NCBI RefSeq assembly: GCF_026151205.1
Contig: NC_087081.1
Location: 17,337,058 to 17,401,057 of the forward strand
Length of the DNA stretch: 64,000 nt
From: Bolinopsis microptera
Taxonomy: Eukaryota; Ctenophora; Tentaculata; Lobata; Bolinopsidae
Direction of reading: 5' to 3'
Of this stretch, positions 48,094-60,765 are shown in pieces; the first letter of the stretch is position 1, and each line of letters begins with the position of its first letter. The position numbers and the translations under genes were made by a program. The notes below the pieces were generated by a model. It was not told where the DNA came from. It searched no databases and saw nothing but the letters and a program-made list of their open reading frames with translations.

Positions 48094-48244
48094 GTATCTG
48101 ACGGACTCGCCGGAGATACTGCTACGTAGATTAGGTGACATATCCTTCCTCCTGCAGCATTATACCATGGCTTATAGCTCATACCATCAAGTTAAGAGGG
48201 ACTTTCAGAACGATCAAGCTTACAACCATTATGCTGCAGCCCTG
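48094..48244 (+). CDS. TRAPPC8: TRAPPC8-like, exon 3 of 6 seen
   Basis: G completing a codon, then YLTDSPEILLRRLGDISFLL, QHYTMAYSSYHQVKRDFQND and QAYNHYAAAL, donor GTTAGA. Strong match to the TRAPPC8 stretch with APE---R-ADL-FL-QHY-LAY--YH--K-DF-NDQA--YAAGAL, a TPR-like helical repeat region. Ends in phase 0. Confidence 0.93.
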
Positions 48245-48269
48245 GTTAGACTACTAGCATTATACCTTA

Positions 48270-48345
48270 CTGTACTGCACTGTACTGTACTGTGCTGTAC
48301 TGCAACTGTACTGTACTGTACTGTACTGTTTTGTACTGTATTCTC
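48270..48345. repeat. (GTACT)n microsatellite
   Basis: Imperfect TGTACTGTACTGTACTG repeats about 25 bp after the exon 3 donor. Confidence 0.85.
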
Positions 48346-48696
48346 ATCGGTATAGAATAACTGGAGTTATTATTTCCATTGTTAAACAGTAAAAAAATAA
48401 TCTATGAGACCTTAAAAAGAGTTTCACCAAACTGATAGAATGGCATGATTCAGTTTTTGTTTATCAATATCCTCAAACTTATATACCACTTCAATCCCAA
48501 CCTGACTTATAAACAGTATAATATCATGCCTGTTATATAAGGCCTAACACTTATGAATTATTTAATGAAAATTTCTTTAAATCATCAATCGACATAATTA
48601 ATAAATATACGTTAACCTTGCGAGATTACGTCATCAATACGACAATACTAATTAATGATCCCCCCCCCCCCCCCTTAATGACTAGATATATTTCAG

Positions 48697-48794
48697 GAAA
48701 TGACGTCACTTTCTTTGTTTATGGGCAGTGGAGTGAGGAGAGAGCCACATCCGTACTACGATGAATGTATCAACGTTTATCTTAACCTTTGCAA
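48697..48794 (+). CDS. TRAPPC8: TRAPPC8-like, exon 4 of 6 seen
   Basis: Acceptor ATATTTCAG, then EMTSLSLFMGSGVRREPHPY and YDECINVYLNLC plus AA, donor GTGAGT. It aligns with EMAAVSAFL-PG---PYPAHYMD-AI--Y-DICK in TRAPPC8. Phase 0 in, phase 2 out. Confidence 0.88.
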
Positions 48795-48854
48795 GTGAGT
48801 TCAGCCCTTTCTCTTGTAGCGCAGTGCACTGATGGGTCAAGTAATACTCTCGCC

Positions 48855-51800
48855 CCCCCCCCCCCCCCCCCCCTTAACCAGGCTTATATAAACAGATCCC
48901 CCCCGCCCCTTAACCAGGCTTATATTAACAGATCCCCCCCTCCCCTTAACCAGGGCTTATATTTAAGATCCCCCGCCTTAACCAGGCTTTATTTAACGAT
49001 TCCCCCCTCCCCTTAACCAGGTATATTAAGATCCCCCCCCCCCCCCTTAACCAGGCTATATTAAAGATCCCCCCTTAACCAGGCTAATATTAACAGAACC
49101 CCCCCCCCCCCCCCTTAACCCAGTTAATTAAAAACCCCCCCCTTTTTAACCAGTTAATTAAAGATCCCCCCCCCCTTAACCAGGCCCTTTTTTTAACAAA
49201 AACCCCCCCCCCAAACCGGGCTAATTTAACAACCCCCCCCCCCCCCCCCCCCCCCTTAACCACTTTTTTTAACAATCCCCCCCCCCCCTTACCGGGCAAT
49301 TAACAACCCCCCCCCCCCTTAACCAGCTTTTTTAACAGTCCCCCCCCCCCTTAAAAACCGGGCAATTTTAACACCCCCCCCCCCAAACCATTTATATTAA
49401 CGATCCCCCCCCCTTAACCAGGTTTAATATTAACAGCCCCCCCCCTTAACCGGGCTAAAATTAACAATCCCCCCCTAATAATTTAACAGATCCCCCCCCC
49501 TTGGGGGTTTTTAAAGATCCCCCCTTTAAACCGGCTAATTTTTAACAGATCCCCCCCCCCTTAACCAGGATTTTAACAGACCCCCCCCCCCCCCCTTAAC
49601 CAGGCAAATATTAACAGACCCCCCCCCCCTTAACCCGGGGCTAATATTAACGATCCCCCCCCCCCTTAACCAGGTTTAAATTTTAACAGATCCCCCCCCC
49701 CTTAAAACCAGCTTATAAAAACAGATCCCCCCCCCCTTAAAAACCGGCTAATTTTAAAACAGACCCCCCCCCCTTAACCCGCTAAATTAACAGATCCCCC
49801 CCCCCCTTAACCGGGCTAATATAACAGACCCCCCCCCCCCTCCCCCTTTTCCCGCCCCCCCCCCCCTTAAACCGGGCATATTCGACCCCCCCCCCCCCCC
49901 CCCTAACCACCTAATTTTAAACAACCCCCCCCCCTTAAAACCGGCTAATATTACAACCCCCCCCCCCTTAACCGGGCTAATATTAAAAACCCCCCCCCCC
50001 CTTAACCCAGCTAATATTAAAGATCCCCCCCTTAAAACCGGGCTAAATTAACAGATCCCCCCCCCCTTTAAACCGGGCTATATTAAAAACCCCCCCCCCC
50101 CCCCTTAACCGGGCTAATATTAACAGACCCCCCCCCAACCCAGCCCCCCCCCCCCTTTAACCGCTTTATTAACAATCCCCCCCCCCCCCCTTTTTTAACA
50201 AAACCCCCCCCTTAACCAGGCTAAATTAAAGATCCCCCCCCCCCCTTCCCTTTTTCCCCCCCCCCCCAACCACCTTTTTAAAACCCCCCCCCCCCCCCCC
50301 CTAACCCACCTTTTAACAAAACCCCCCCCCAAACCATAATATTACCAGACCCCCCCCCCCACCGGAAATATTCAATCCCCCCCCCCCAACCCTTTTTCTC
50401 CCCCCCCCCTTAACCAGGCATATTAACAGACCCCCCCCCCCTTTTTCCCCCCCCCCTTAACCGGCTAATTTTAACAGATCCCCCCCTTAACCGGTTTTTA
50501 AAATAACAATCCCCCCCCCCCCCCCCCTTAACCGGGCTATATTCCCTCCCCCCCCTTAACCAGGCAATATTAACAATCCCCCCCCCCCCCCTTAACCAGG
50601 TTTATTTAACGATCCCCCCCCCTCTTAACCAGGCAAATTAACGATCCCCCCCCTTAACCAGGGAATTAAGTCCCCCCCCCCCCCCCCTTAAACCACCCCT
50701 TATTAACAGACCCCCCCCTTAACCAGCAAATTTTCCCAATCCCCCCCCCCCCCCAAACCCGGGCTAATATTAACAGACCCCCCCCCCCCTTAACCGGGCT
50801 AAAATCCAATCCCCCCCCCCCCTTAACCAGGAATATTAACAACCCCCCCCCTTAACCGGCTAATATAACAGACCCCCCCCCTTAACCGGGTTTATATTAA
50901 CAGACCCCCCCCCCCCCCCCCCTTAAACCGGGTTTTATATAAAAACCCCCCCCCCCCCCCCCTTAACCAGCAATATTAACGACCCCCCCCCCCTTAACCA
51001 GGTTATATTAACAGACCCCCCCCCCCCCTTAAACCCGGGTTTATATTACAACCCCCCCCCCTTAAACCGGGCTAATAAAACAGACCCCCCCCCCCCCCCC
51101 CCTTAACCGGGCTTATAAAACAGACCCCCCCCCCCTTAACCAGGCTAATATTAAAGTTTCCCCCCCCCCCCCTTAACCAGGTTTAATTAACAGACCCCCC
51201 CCCCTTAACCGCTTAATTAAAAACCCCCCCCCCCCTTTAAAACCAGCTAATATTAACAGACCCCCCCCCCCCCCCCAACCAGGCTTAATTAACAGTCCCC
51301 CCCCCCCCCTTCCCCCCCCCCCCCCCCTTAACCAGGCAAATTTAAATCCCCCCCTTAACCAGCAAAATTTTACAGTCCCCCCCCCCCTTTTAACCGGCTA
51401 ATATTAACAAACCCCCCCCCCCCCCCTTAAAACCGGCAAATTTAACAATCCCCCCCTTAAACCGGGCTTTAAAACAACCCCCCCCCCCCCTTAAACCAGC
51501 TTATTTTAACAGATCCCCCCCCCTTTAAACCGGCTAATATTAACAGACCCCCCCCCTTCCCCGGCCAAAAAGATCCCCCCCCCCCCCTTAAACCACTTAT
51601 TTTTAAACAACCCCCCCCCCTTTAACCCCACCAAATTTTAAAAAAACCCCCCCCAACCAGCTAATATACGATCCCCCCCCTTAACCAGGCTAATTTTAAC
51701 GCCCCCCCCCCCCCCCCCCCCTTAACCGCTATATTAAAAAGTCCCCCCCCCCCTTAACCCCAGGAAAAAATTTTAACAATCCCCCCCCCTTAACCAGGCT

Positions 51801-54800
51801 TATATTAACAGATCCCCCCCCTTAACCAGGCTAATATTAACAGATCCCCCCCCCTTAACCAGGCTTATAATTAACAGCCCCCCCCCCCCTAACCAGGCTT
51901 TATTAACAACCCCCCCCCCCCTTAAAAACCGGCTAATATTAACAGACCCCCCCCCCCCCCCCCTTAAACCGGGCTTTATAACAATCCCCCCCCCCTTTTA
52001 AAAACCGGGCAATATTAACAGATCCCCCCCCAGTTTTAAACCCCCCCCCCCCCCCCCCTTAACCAGGCTATTTTAACAATCCCCCCCCCCCCCCTTAAAC
52101 CCCAAATATTACCGACCCCCCCCCCCCCCTTAACCGGGCTAATATTAACAGACCCCCCCCCCTTTAAAACCGGGCAAAATTTAACCAATCCCCCCCCCCC
52201 CCCCCTAACAGGCTAAATAACAACCCCCCCCCCCCTTAACCAGGCTAATATTAACAGACCCCCCCCCCCCCCCCTTAACCGGCTTATTTTAACAGACCCC
52301 CCCCCCCCCCCCCCCCTTAACCGGGGTTTATATTAACAGATCCCCCCCCCTTAACCAGCTAAATTAAAATTTTCCCCCCCCCTTAACCAGGCTCTATATT
52401 AACAGATCCCCCCCCCCTTAACCAGCTAATATTAACAGATCCCCCCCTTAACCAGGCTTATATTAACAGATCCCCCCCCCCCTTAACCAGGCTAATATTA
52501 ACAGATCCCCCCCCCCCCCTTAACCAGGCTAATATTACCAGATCCCCCCCCCCTTAACCAGGCTATATTAACAGATCCCCCCCCCCCCCCTTAACCAGGC
52601 TAATATTACCAGATCCCCCCCCCCCCTTAACCAGCTAATATTAACAGATCCCCCCCTTAACCAGGCTTATATTAACAATCCCCCCCCCCTTAACCAGGCT
52701 ATATTAACAATCCCCCCCCCCCCTTAACCAGGCTAATATTAACAGATCCCTCCCCCCTTAACCAGGCTTATATTAACAGATCCCCCCCCCCCCCTTATCC
52801 AGGCTATATTAACAGATCCCCCCCCCTTAACCAGGCTAATATTTAACAGATCCCCCCCCTTAACCAGGCTTATATTAACTGATCCCCCCCCCCCTTTACC
52901 AGCTTATATTAACAGTCCCCCCCCCCGTAACCAGGCTATTATTAACAGATCCACCCCCCCTTAACCAGGATTATAGTATCAGATCCCCCCCCCCTTAACC
53001 AGGCTAGATTAACAAGACCCCCCCCCTCTTAACCAGGCTGATATTAACAGATCCCCCCCCCCCCCCTTTACCAGGCTTATATTAACAGATCCCCCCCCCC
53101 CTCTTAACCAGGCTAATTTAACAGATCCCCCCTTAACACAGGCGTATATTACCAGATCCCCCCCCCCGCCACCCCCCTTCCAGAGCTCATATTTAACAGA
53201 TCCCCCCCCCCCCCTTTACCAGGCTAATATTAACAGATTCCCCCCCCTCCCTCCTTAGACCTTAGGCCTAATATTAACAGATCCCCCCCCCTTAACCAGG
53301 CTTATATTAACAGATCCCCCCCCCCCCCTTAACCAGCTAATATTAACAGATCCCCCCCCCCCTTAACCAGGCTTATATTACAACCCCCCCCCCCCCCTTA
53401 CCAGGCAATATTAACAGCCCCCCCCCCCCCCCCCCCTTAAACCAGGCTTATTAACAACCCCCCCCCTTTAAACCAGCTTATATTAACAAAAACCCCCCCC
53501 CCTTAACCGGGCTATAAAAAAGCCCCCCCCCCCCCCCTTAACCAGCTTATTTAACAATCCCCCCCCCCCCCTTAACCGGGGCTCAATTAACAGACCCCCC
53601 CCCTTTAACCAGGCTAATATTAACAGATCCCCCCCTTAACCAGGCAATATTAACGATCCCCCCCCCCCTTAACCGGGCTAAATTAACAGACCCCCCCCCC
53701 CCCCCCCCCCCCCCCCTTAACCGGGGCTAATATTAACAGATCCCCCCCCCTTAACCGGGCTTTATTAACAATCCCCCCCCCCCCCCTTAACCAGCTTATA
53801 TTAACAGACCCCCCCCCCCCTTTAAACCAGGCTAATAAAACAACCCCCCCCTTAAACCGGGTTTATTTTAAAAAAACCCCCCCCCCCCCCTTAACCAGGT
53901 TTAATATTAACAACCCCCCCCCCCCCCCTTAACCAGCTCATATTAACAACCCCCCCCCCCTTAAAACCGGGCAATATTACCAGATCCCCCCCCCCCCCCC
54001 AACCAATAATATTAACAGACCCCCCCCCCCCCCCCTTTTAAACCGGGAAAATTAACAGATCCCCCCCCCTTAAAACCAGGCTTATATTAACGACCCCCCC
54101 CCCCCCCTTAACCGGGCTTAAAAACAGATCCCCCCCCCTTAACCAGGCTAATTTTAAACAAATCCCCCCCCCCTTAACCCGGGATTATATTAACAATCCC
54201 CCCCCCCCCTTAACCAGGTTTATTTTAACAACCCCCCCCCCTTAAACCCCGGCTAATATTAACAGACCCCCCCCCCCCCCCCCCCTTAAACCATTTAATT
54301 AACAGTCCCCCCCCCCCCCTTAACCAGGCTAAATTAACAGACCCCCCCCTTAACCAGGTATATTACCAAACCCCCCCCCCCCTCCCCCCCCCTTAACCGG
54401 GCCATATTACAGACCCCCCCCCCCCCCCTTAACCAGGCTTATTACCAGACCCCCCCCCCCCCCTTAACCGGGCTAATATTAACCCCCCCCCCCCCTTAAC
54501 CGGGCTAATATTACCAGACCCCCCCCCCCCCCCCCCCCCTTAACCAGGCTAATATTAAAAACCCCCCCCCCCCCTTAACCGGGCATATTAAAAATTTTCC
54601 CCCCCCCCCCCCTTAACCCCGGCTTATATTAACAGACCCCCCCCCCCCCCCCCCCCAAAAACCGGATATTAACAAAATCCCCCCCCCCCCTTTAAACCGG
54701 CAAATATTAACAGTTTTCCCCCCCCCCCTTAACCGGGCTTAATAACAGACCCCCCCCCTTAAACCGGGCTAATTTAACAACCCCCCCCCCCCCTTAAAAC

Positions 54801-57767
54801 CAGGTTTTATATTAAAAATTTCCCCCCCCCTAACCACTAAATTAACGCCCCCCCCCCCCCCCCCCCTAACCAGGCTCATATTAACAGATCCCCCTTCCCC
54901 CCTTAACCAGGCTTATATTAACAGATCCCCCCCCCCCCCTTAACCAGGCTAATATTAACAGATCCCCCCTTAACCAGGCTTATATTACCAGATCCCCCCT
55001 CCCCCCCTTAACCAGGCTAATATTAACAGATCCCCCCTTAACCAGGCTTATATTACCAGATCCCCCCCTCCCCCCCCCCCTTAACCAGGCTTATATTAAC
55101 AGATCCCCCCCCCCCCTTAACCCTGTCTTATATTAACAGATCCCCCCCCCTTAACCAGGCTAATATTAACAGATCCCCCCCTTAACCAGGCTTATATTTA
55201 ACAGATCCCCCCCCCCCCCCTTAACCAGGCTTATATTAACAGACCCCCCCCCCTTAACCAGGCGAATATAAACAGATCCCCCCCCCCCTTAACCAGGCTT
55301 ATATTAACAGATCCCCCCCCCCCTTAACCAGGCTAATATAACAGATCCCCCCCCCCCTTAACCAGGCTTATATTAACAGATCCCCCCCCCCTTAAACCCC
55401 CCCCCCTTAAAATAACAGATCCCCCCCCCCCTTTAACCAGGCTATATTAACAGCCCCCCCCCCCCCCCCCCCCTTAACCGGGCAATATTAAAAAATCCCC
55501 CCCCCCCCCCTTAACCATTTATTTTAACGCCCCCCCCCCCCAAACCAGCTAATTTTAACAGCCCCCCCCCCCAAAAAAAACCGGGTTTATATTACCAATC
55601 CCCCCCTCCCCCCCCCCCCCCCTTAACCGGGCTTATTTTAACAGACCCCCCCCCCCCCTTAACCAGTTTCAATAAAACGACCCCCCCCCCCCTTAACCAG
55701 GCTTATATTAACAACCCCCCCCCCCCCCCTTAACCGGGGCCAATAACAATCCCCCCCCCCCCTTTAAAACCAGCTTCATATTAACAGATCCCCCCCCCCC
55801 TAACCGCTATTTTAACAATCCCCCCCCCTTAACCGGGCTAATTTTAACAACCCCCCCCCCCCTAACCAGGCTATATTAACAGATCCCCCCCCCCCTTAAC
55901 CAGGCGTATATTACAGATCCCCCCCTCCCCCCCCCCCCCTTAACCAGGCTCATATTAACAGATTCCCCCCCCCCTTAACCAGGCTAATATTACCAGATCC
56001 CCCCCCCCCCCCTTAACCAGGCTAATATTAACAGACCCCCCCCCCCCCTTAACCAGGCTAATATTACCATGCTCCCCCCCCCCTTAACCAGGCTAATTTA
56101 ACAGATCCCCCCCCCCCCCTTAACCAGGCTAATATTAACAGATCCCCCCCCCCTTAACCAGCTTATATTAACAGATCCCCCCCCCTTAACCAGGCTTATA
56201 TTAACAGATCCCCCCCCCCCCCCCTTAACCAGGCTAATATTAACAGATCCCCCCCCCCCCCCTTAACCAGGCTTATATTAACAGATCCCCCCCCCCTTAA
56301 CCAGGCTTATATTAACAGACCCCCCCCCCCCCTTAACCAGGCTAATATTAACAGATCCCCCCCCCCCTTAACCAGGCTAATATTAACAGATCCCCCCCCC
56401 CTTACCAGGGCTTATATTAACAGATCCTCCCCCCTAACCAGGCTTATATTAACAGATCCCCCCCCCCCCCTTAACCAGGCTAATATTAACAGATCCCTCC
56501 CCCCCCCCCCCTTAACCAGGCTATATTAACAGTTCCCCCCCCCCCCCCCCTTAACCAGCTAATATTAACAGATCCCCCCCCCTTAACCAGGCTTATATTA
56601 ACAGATCCCCCCCCATTAACCAGGCTAATATTAACAGATCCCCCCCCCCCTTAACCAGGCTTATATTAACAGATCCCCCCCCCTTAACCAGGCTAATATT
56701 AACAGATCCCCCCCCCCTTAACCAGGCTATATTAACAGATCCCCCCCCCCCTTAACCATGCTTATATTAACAGATCCCCCCCCCCCTTAACCAGGCTTAT
56801 ATTAACAGATCCCCCCCCCCCTTAACCAGGCAGTTATTAACAGATCCCCCCCCCCTCTTAACCAGGCTTATATTACAGATCCCCCCATAAACCAGGCGTA
56901 TATACCAGATCCCCCCCTCCCCCCCTTAACCAGGCTAATATTAACAGATCCCTCCCCCCTCCCCATTAACCAGGCGTAATATTACCAGATCCCCCCCCCC
57001 CTTAACTCAGCTTATATGAACAGATCCCCCGCTCCCCCCTTAACCATGGCTTTATATTAACAGATCCCCATCCCCCTCCCCCCCTTAACCTGGCAAATAT
57101 TTGAACAGATCCCCCCCCCTTAACCAGGCTTATATAACAGATCCCCCCCTCCCCCCCCTTAACCAGGCTTATATTAACAGATCCATCCCCCTCCCCTTAA
57201 CCAGGCTTATATTAACAGATCCCCCCCCCTTAACCAGGCTAATATTAACAGATTCCCCCCCCCTTAACCATGGCTTATATTAACAGATCCCCCCCCTTAA
57301 TCATGGCTAATATTAACTAGAATCCCCCCCCCCCCCTTAACCAGGCTAATATTAACAGATCCCCCCCCCCCCCCCCCTTAACCAGGCTCATATTAACAGA
57401 TCCCCCCCCCCCCCTAACCAGGCTTATATTAACAGATCCCCCCCCGCCCCTAACCAGGCTCATATTAACAGATCCCCCCCCCCCCCTTAACCAGGCTCAT
57501 ATTAACAGATCCCCCCCCCCCTTAACCAGGCTCATATTAACAGATCCCCCCCCCCCCCTTAACCAGGCTAATATTAACAGATCCCCCTTAACCAGGCTTA
57601 TATTACCAGATCCCCCCCCCCCCCCCCCCCCCCCTTAACCAGGCTTATATTAACAGATCCCCCCCCCCCCTTAACCAGGCTCATATTAACAGACCCCCCC
57701 CCCCCTTAACCAGGCTAATATTAACAGATCCCCCCCCCCCCCCCCTTAACCAGGCTAATATTAACAG
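48855..57767 (+). repeat. 9-kb C-run array copying the exon 5 acceptor
   Basis: About 260 copies of CTTAACCAGGCTAATATTAA then CAGAT and 5-20 C. The last unit ends at the exon 5 acceptor TATTAACAG, and the exon begins ATCCCC like every unit. Each unit holds a branch-like TTAAC/CTAAT, a pyrimidine run and AG. The edges (48860-49000, 52400-53350, 55870-57770) are clean; the middle is full of run-length errors. True length is uncertain. Confidence 0.93.
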
Positions 57768-57909
57768 ATCCCCGCTGTACGCAATGAGAGCAACACTAGT
57801 GCACTGTGAGTGTTTGATATCCCGTGGTTATTACCTCTCAGCTGCTGCTTGGTTTATTAAGATGGCTAATGACGAAAATGATCTGAACAGTGGACTTCTA
57901 CTTGAACAG
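57768..57909 (+). CDS. TRAPPC8: TRAPPC8-like, exon 5 of 6 seen
   Basis: A completing a Lys codon, then SPLYAMRATLVHCECLISRG, YYLSAAAWFIKMANDENDLN and SGLLLEQ, donor GTAGGG. It matches the TRAPPC8 segment ending S-AA--LI-MTSED-DLRSALLLEQ. The acceptor is supplied by the last unit of the 9-kb array. Phase 2 in, phase 0 out. Confidence 0.93.
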
Positions 57910-58012
57910 GTAGGGTTTTACATGTACAATAAAACCTCTCTATACCGGGGTTTATTGGAGAGGGGGTATTTCACTGAATATTACCAATTTACCAACTAAC
58001 ATTGGACCTTCA
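57910..58012 (+). other. Start of TRAPPC8 intron
   Basis: Unique sequence from the GTAGGG donor to the long-TIR element. This junction has no array. Confidence 0.6.
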
Positions 58013-58354
58013 CCATCTAGCGTCATTTAGCGTGAAATGACACTCGATGATGCTAGATGGCGCTAGATGACGCTAGATGACATTGACACTAGATGACGCT
58101 AGATGACGCGGGAATGTCGGTTTGCGACAGTTCACGCTAGATGTCGCCGCGACATCTAGCGCTATCAAGCGCCATCTAGCGCTAGATGGCGGAAGATGTC
58201 GGACGGTTTGCGATAGTTGACGGTTGATGTCGCCGCGACATCGGTCTAGCGCTAGATAGCGGAGAATTTCGGTTTGCTACAGTTAACGCTAAATGTCTCG
58301 GCGCTCGCTATTTAATTTGTCACTCATGGCTGTCGTGATATAACTAATAACGCC

Positions 58355-58390
58355 AACGGGTGAAACTCGTAAAATATTTGTTCCAAATAT
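58355..58390 (+). repeat. Copy of the TTAA-MITE end
   Basis: ACGGGTGAAACTCGTAAAATATTTGTTCC, given here as its first part ACGGGTGAAACTCG, resembles the end at 28820. No partner and no TTAA found. Confidence 0.5.
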
Positions 58391-59135
58391 TATTTCAAGA
58401 CTGTTGAAGAGTCCAAATTGTTACTTAGCTTGCTACTGCTAGTCTATTGTTCACTTCACTCGGGAACCCGCACGTCTTGTTAAGTTATTAATCTACAATA
58501 TAACGCGCCCTCAAGCACTGAACCATTTAGTTGTGTGAATAGTTAGTGTTGATTTAGTATTAATTTTTGATTGAACGTCTTGTTTCGATTTTATTTTATC
58601 GATTCAACTTCAAGTTGTAACCGAACTACAAACTAGGTTTGACTCTATAATCGTAATTAATTAAATTTGTATAAAATCTTTGTAGTACTACTATTACTTT
58701 GTAGTAGTACCAGTGTAATTCATATATTTTATATTTCATTTTGTGTAGAACTAGAAATATATTTGATTATGTTCGTATCATTATATTAATTAGTTCGAAT
58801 TATATAAGTGTGGGTAGTCACCCTGTATAAGTGGATCGTAGTTTTTAGCTCGTTTACAACGCCCAAATTGAATCGATGAAATAAAATAGCGAAAACAAAT
58901 GCATGCAATTTTGCAGGCTCGAAAATGAAATTACCAGTCCCTGTACTGTGCGCGGCGCTCTTTTCAAGCTTCATTAACAGGAATATCACGTATATCACAA
59001 GCTAGGTAAAAATCAAAAATATTCGCACAAATGCTCAGTGCGCGTTCTGTCGCGCGCAACAGCCATGAGTGACAAATAGCGAGCGCTTGCCTCAATTTTT
59101 AAAAATATCTTATGAAAAGGCCCTGTACCGAGAGT

Positions 59136-59861
59136 TTTTTTTTAAATATAACTTTATTCAAATCAAAAATAGAACATAAATGAACATCTTAAAGATCTGA
59201 TAAGTAGCCAGAAAAAAAGAAATACTGATACACAAGCTATAACAACTTCTTCCATCCCGCTCTATCAGAGGCTAAAAGTCTTAAATTGTACAAATCGTCT
59301 GTATTTACAAATGGAATGTTCCTACTACCTAAATCAAATTTAATAGTATTAAGCAAGTTCGACTGGTGTCTGCCTACTCTACCCTTTTTGGTACTCTGAC
59401 TCTCTACTGCAAAGTGTAATGCAAGCTGTGCAGGTGAGTTGTTATCACTGCGAAGGACATGTCCGAGCATCCTCCATCGTGCACATGCAACACGCTCACT
59501 GAGTGGAACCACTTCACATCTCTTGTAAAGGGTGTCGTTTTTGATTATATTAGGGTAAGTCATTCTGATGATTTGCCTCAGATGCTTTCTGTGGCAAATA
59601 TCCAGTTTACTCAGTAGCTGCTTTGAAGCAGCCCAGCAGCTACAATTATACATTAAGACGGAGACCACCTGGGCTTCGTAGATCTTAAGTCTGGTCTTAA
59701 ATCGTCTTTTTATGTCCTCGTTGCTGCACAATTTGGAACCAAGTGAGATAGATGATCTCCAGGGCTCTCTTCCTCGAAGTGGCTCTCCTTTGTCATCAAC
59801 TTCGTTCTTCTCAGCCAGATAGATATGTGTGAACTCTGTTTTTGATTCGTTGACAACTCTC
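59136..59861 (-). mobile_element. 5'-truncated non-LTR retrotransposon with 11-bp TSD
   Basis: GTACCGAGAGT at 59125-59135 and 59862-59872 flanks the insert. On the minus strand the 3' end is a short A-run next to the left duplication, and the body starts directly at the right one. Textbook target-primed insertion with 5' truncation, nested in the long-TIR element. Confidence 0.88.
59237..59861 (-). pseudogene. Reverse transcriptase C-terminal fragment
   Basis: The minus-strand frame reads RVVNESKTEFTHIYLAEKNE, then SISLGSKLCSNEDIKRRF, VVSVLMYNCSCWAASKQLLS, HRKHLRQIIRM and RWRMLGHVLRSDNN, ending SDRAGWKKLL. This is the region after the RT active site (SLGS motif, thumb and C-terminal R-RMLGHVLR motif) seen in many animal non-LTR elements. 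The catalytic RT motifs and endonuclease are missing, so it is inactive. Clade uncertain; it is not the CR1-like family at 30 kb. Confidence 0.82.
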
Positions 59862-60022
59862 GTACCGAGAGTATGAAAGTAATAAGAATCGGTGATTTTT
59901 TGGACGCTGATTCCTGATCACCCACATGCACCATGACGTAGTACAATTTTAGGGTAAAATTACTTCCCTGGAGAGTTACGGGCAAAAAACTGTTTAGTCA
60001 CGTGTCGAATTTTATTGTTTAG

Positions 60023-60137
60023 GGCTCAGGTTAGAGTTAGGGTTGTGGTTAGGGTTAGGGTTGTGGTAAGGGTTATGGCATATGGATAGCGTCGGGGTTA
60101 TGGTTACTGTTAGGGTTAGGGTTGGGATTAGGGGTTT
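60023..60137. repeat. Interstitial telomere-like TTAGGG repeats
   Basis: Degenerate GGTTAGGGTTAGGGTTG repeats with GTGGTTAGGG and GGTTATGG variants. TTAGGG is the usual animal telomere unit. Both flanks are other sequence, so this is internal. Confidence 0.8.
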
Positions 60138-60385
60138 TGTAAAACCGTTTTGTTTGGCTGCAAAACTATGAAAACCAAAGTCACGTGATAATTTTAAGGC
60201 GAGCGAACTAGTAAAAGCCAACATCTAGCGTGAACTGTCGCAAACCGACATTCTTCGCTATCTAACGCTATCTAGACAGCGCTAGCTGTCGCCTGGCGAC
60301 AGTGTCGCGTAACTAGCGTTAAGTGACGCTAGATAACGTCATCTAGCATCATCTAGCGTCATTTCACGCTAGATGACGCTAGATG

Positions 60386-60620
60386 TCGAATTTCAATCCC
60401 TAACATTGTGTTTCTTACTTGTTCTATGTTTGACTGCACGTAACAAGTACGTAACTAGTGATATCGGAAGGATAATACAACTAACCATTTCACTAGATTC
60501 CCTAAACACACGGATCTCTACATGTATTCCCTATCACACACTTGTTATTGTTACATAAGTGTGAACTTTAGGTGGAATATTGATGTTTTAACCGACAGCA
60601 CTACTAATCTGCACTTCCAG
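60386..60620 (+). other. End of TRAPPC8 intron
   Basis: Unique sequence between the TIR element and exon 6. No array at this acceptor (GCACTTCCAG). Confidence 0.6.
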
Positions 60621-60765
60621 GGCGCACATTGCTACGTCAGAGTGGACCCTCCCTCTCTCAGGAAATACGCCTTCCACTTAGTGTTAGCAGGACATCGTTA
60701 CAGCAAGGTGGGACAGAGGAAACACGCTCTCAGATGTTACAAGAACGCCGGGGACATCTTCAAGG
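60621..60765 (+). CDS. TRAPPC8: TRAPPC8-like, exon 6 of 6 seen
   Basis: Acceptor CTTCCAG, then GAHCYVRVDPPSLRKYAFHL, VLAGHRYSKVGQRKHALRCY and KNAGDIFK plus G, donor GTAAGA. Close match to AAHCF----P--RKYAFHMILAGHR-SKAGQKKHALRCY in TRAPPC8, the best-conserved part seen here. Phase 0 in, phase 1 out. The six exons give about 254 consecutive residues. The next exon is not visible before the window ends. Confidence 0.95.

Larger units (their letters stand above)
58013..60385. mobile_element. 2.4-kb element with long TIRs of CTAGATGACG repeats
   Basis: CATCTAGCGTCATTTAGCGT at the left is mirrored at 60385. The TIRs exceed 200 bp and consist of many short direct and inverted copies of GCTAGATGACG, GACATCTAGCG and TTGCGACAGTTCACGCTAG. 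No transposase found. A second inverted pair inside (GCGCTCGCTATTT and TGTCACTCATGGCTGT near 58303-58340, mirrored at 59060-59090) marks a nested element. No clear target duplication. Confidence 0.7.

Noticed and set aside
60023-60137. Chromosome end
   Set aside because: Degenerate TTAGGG repeats with unrelated sequence on both sides, inside a transposon.
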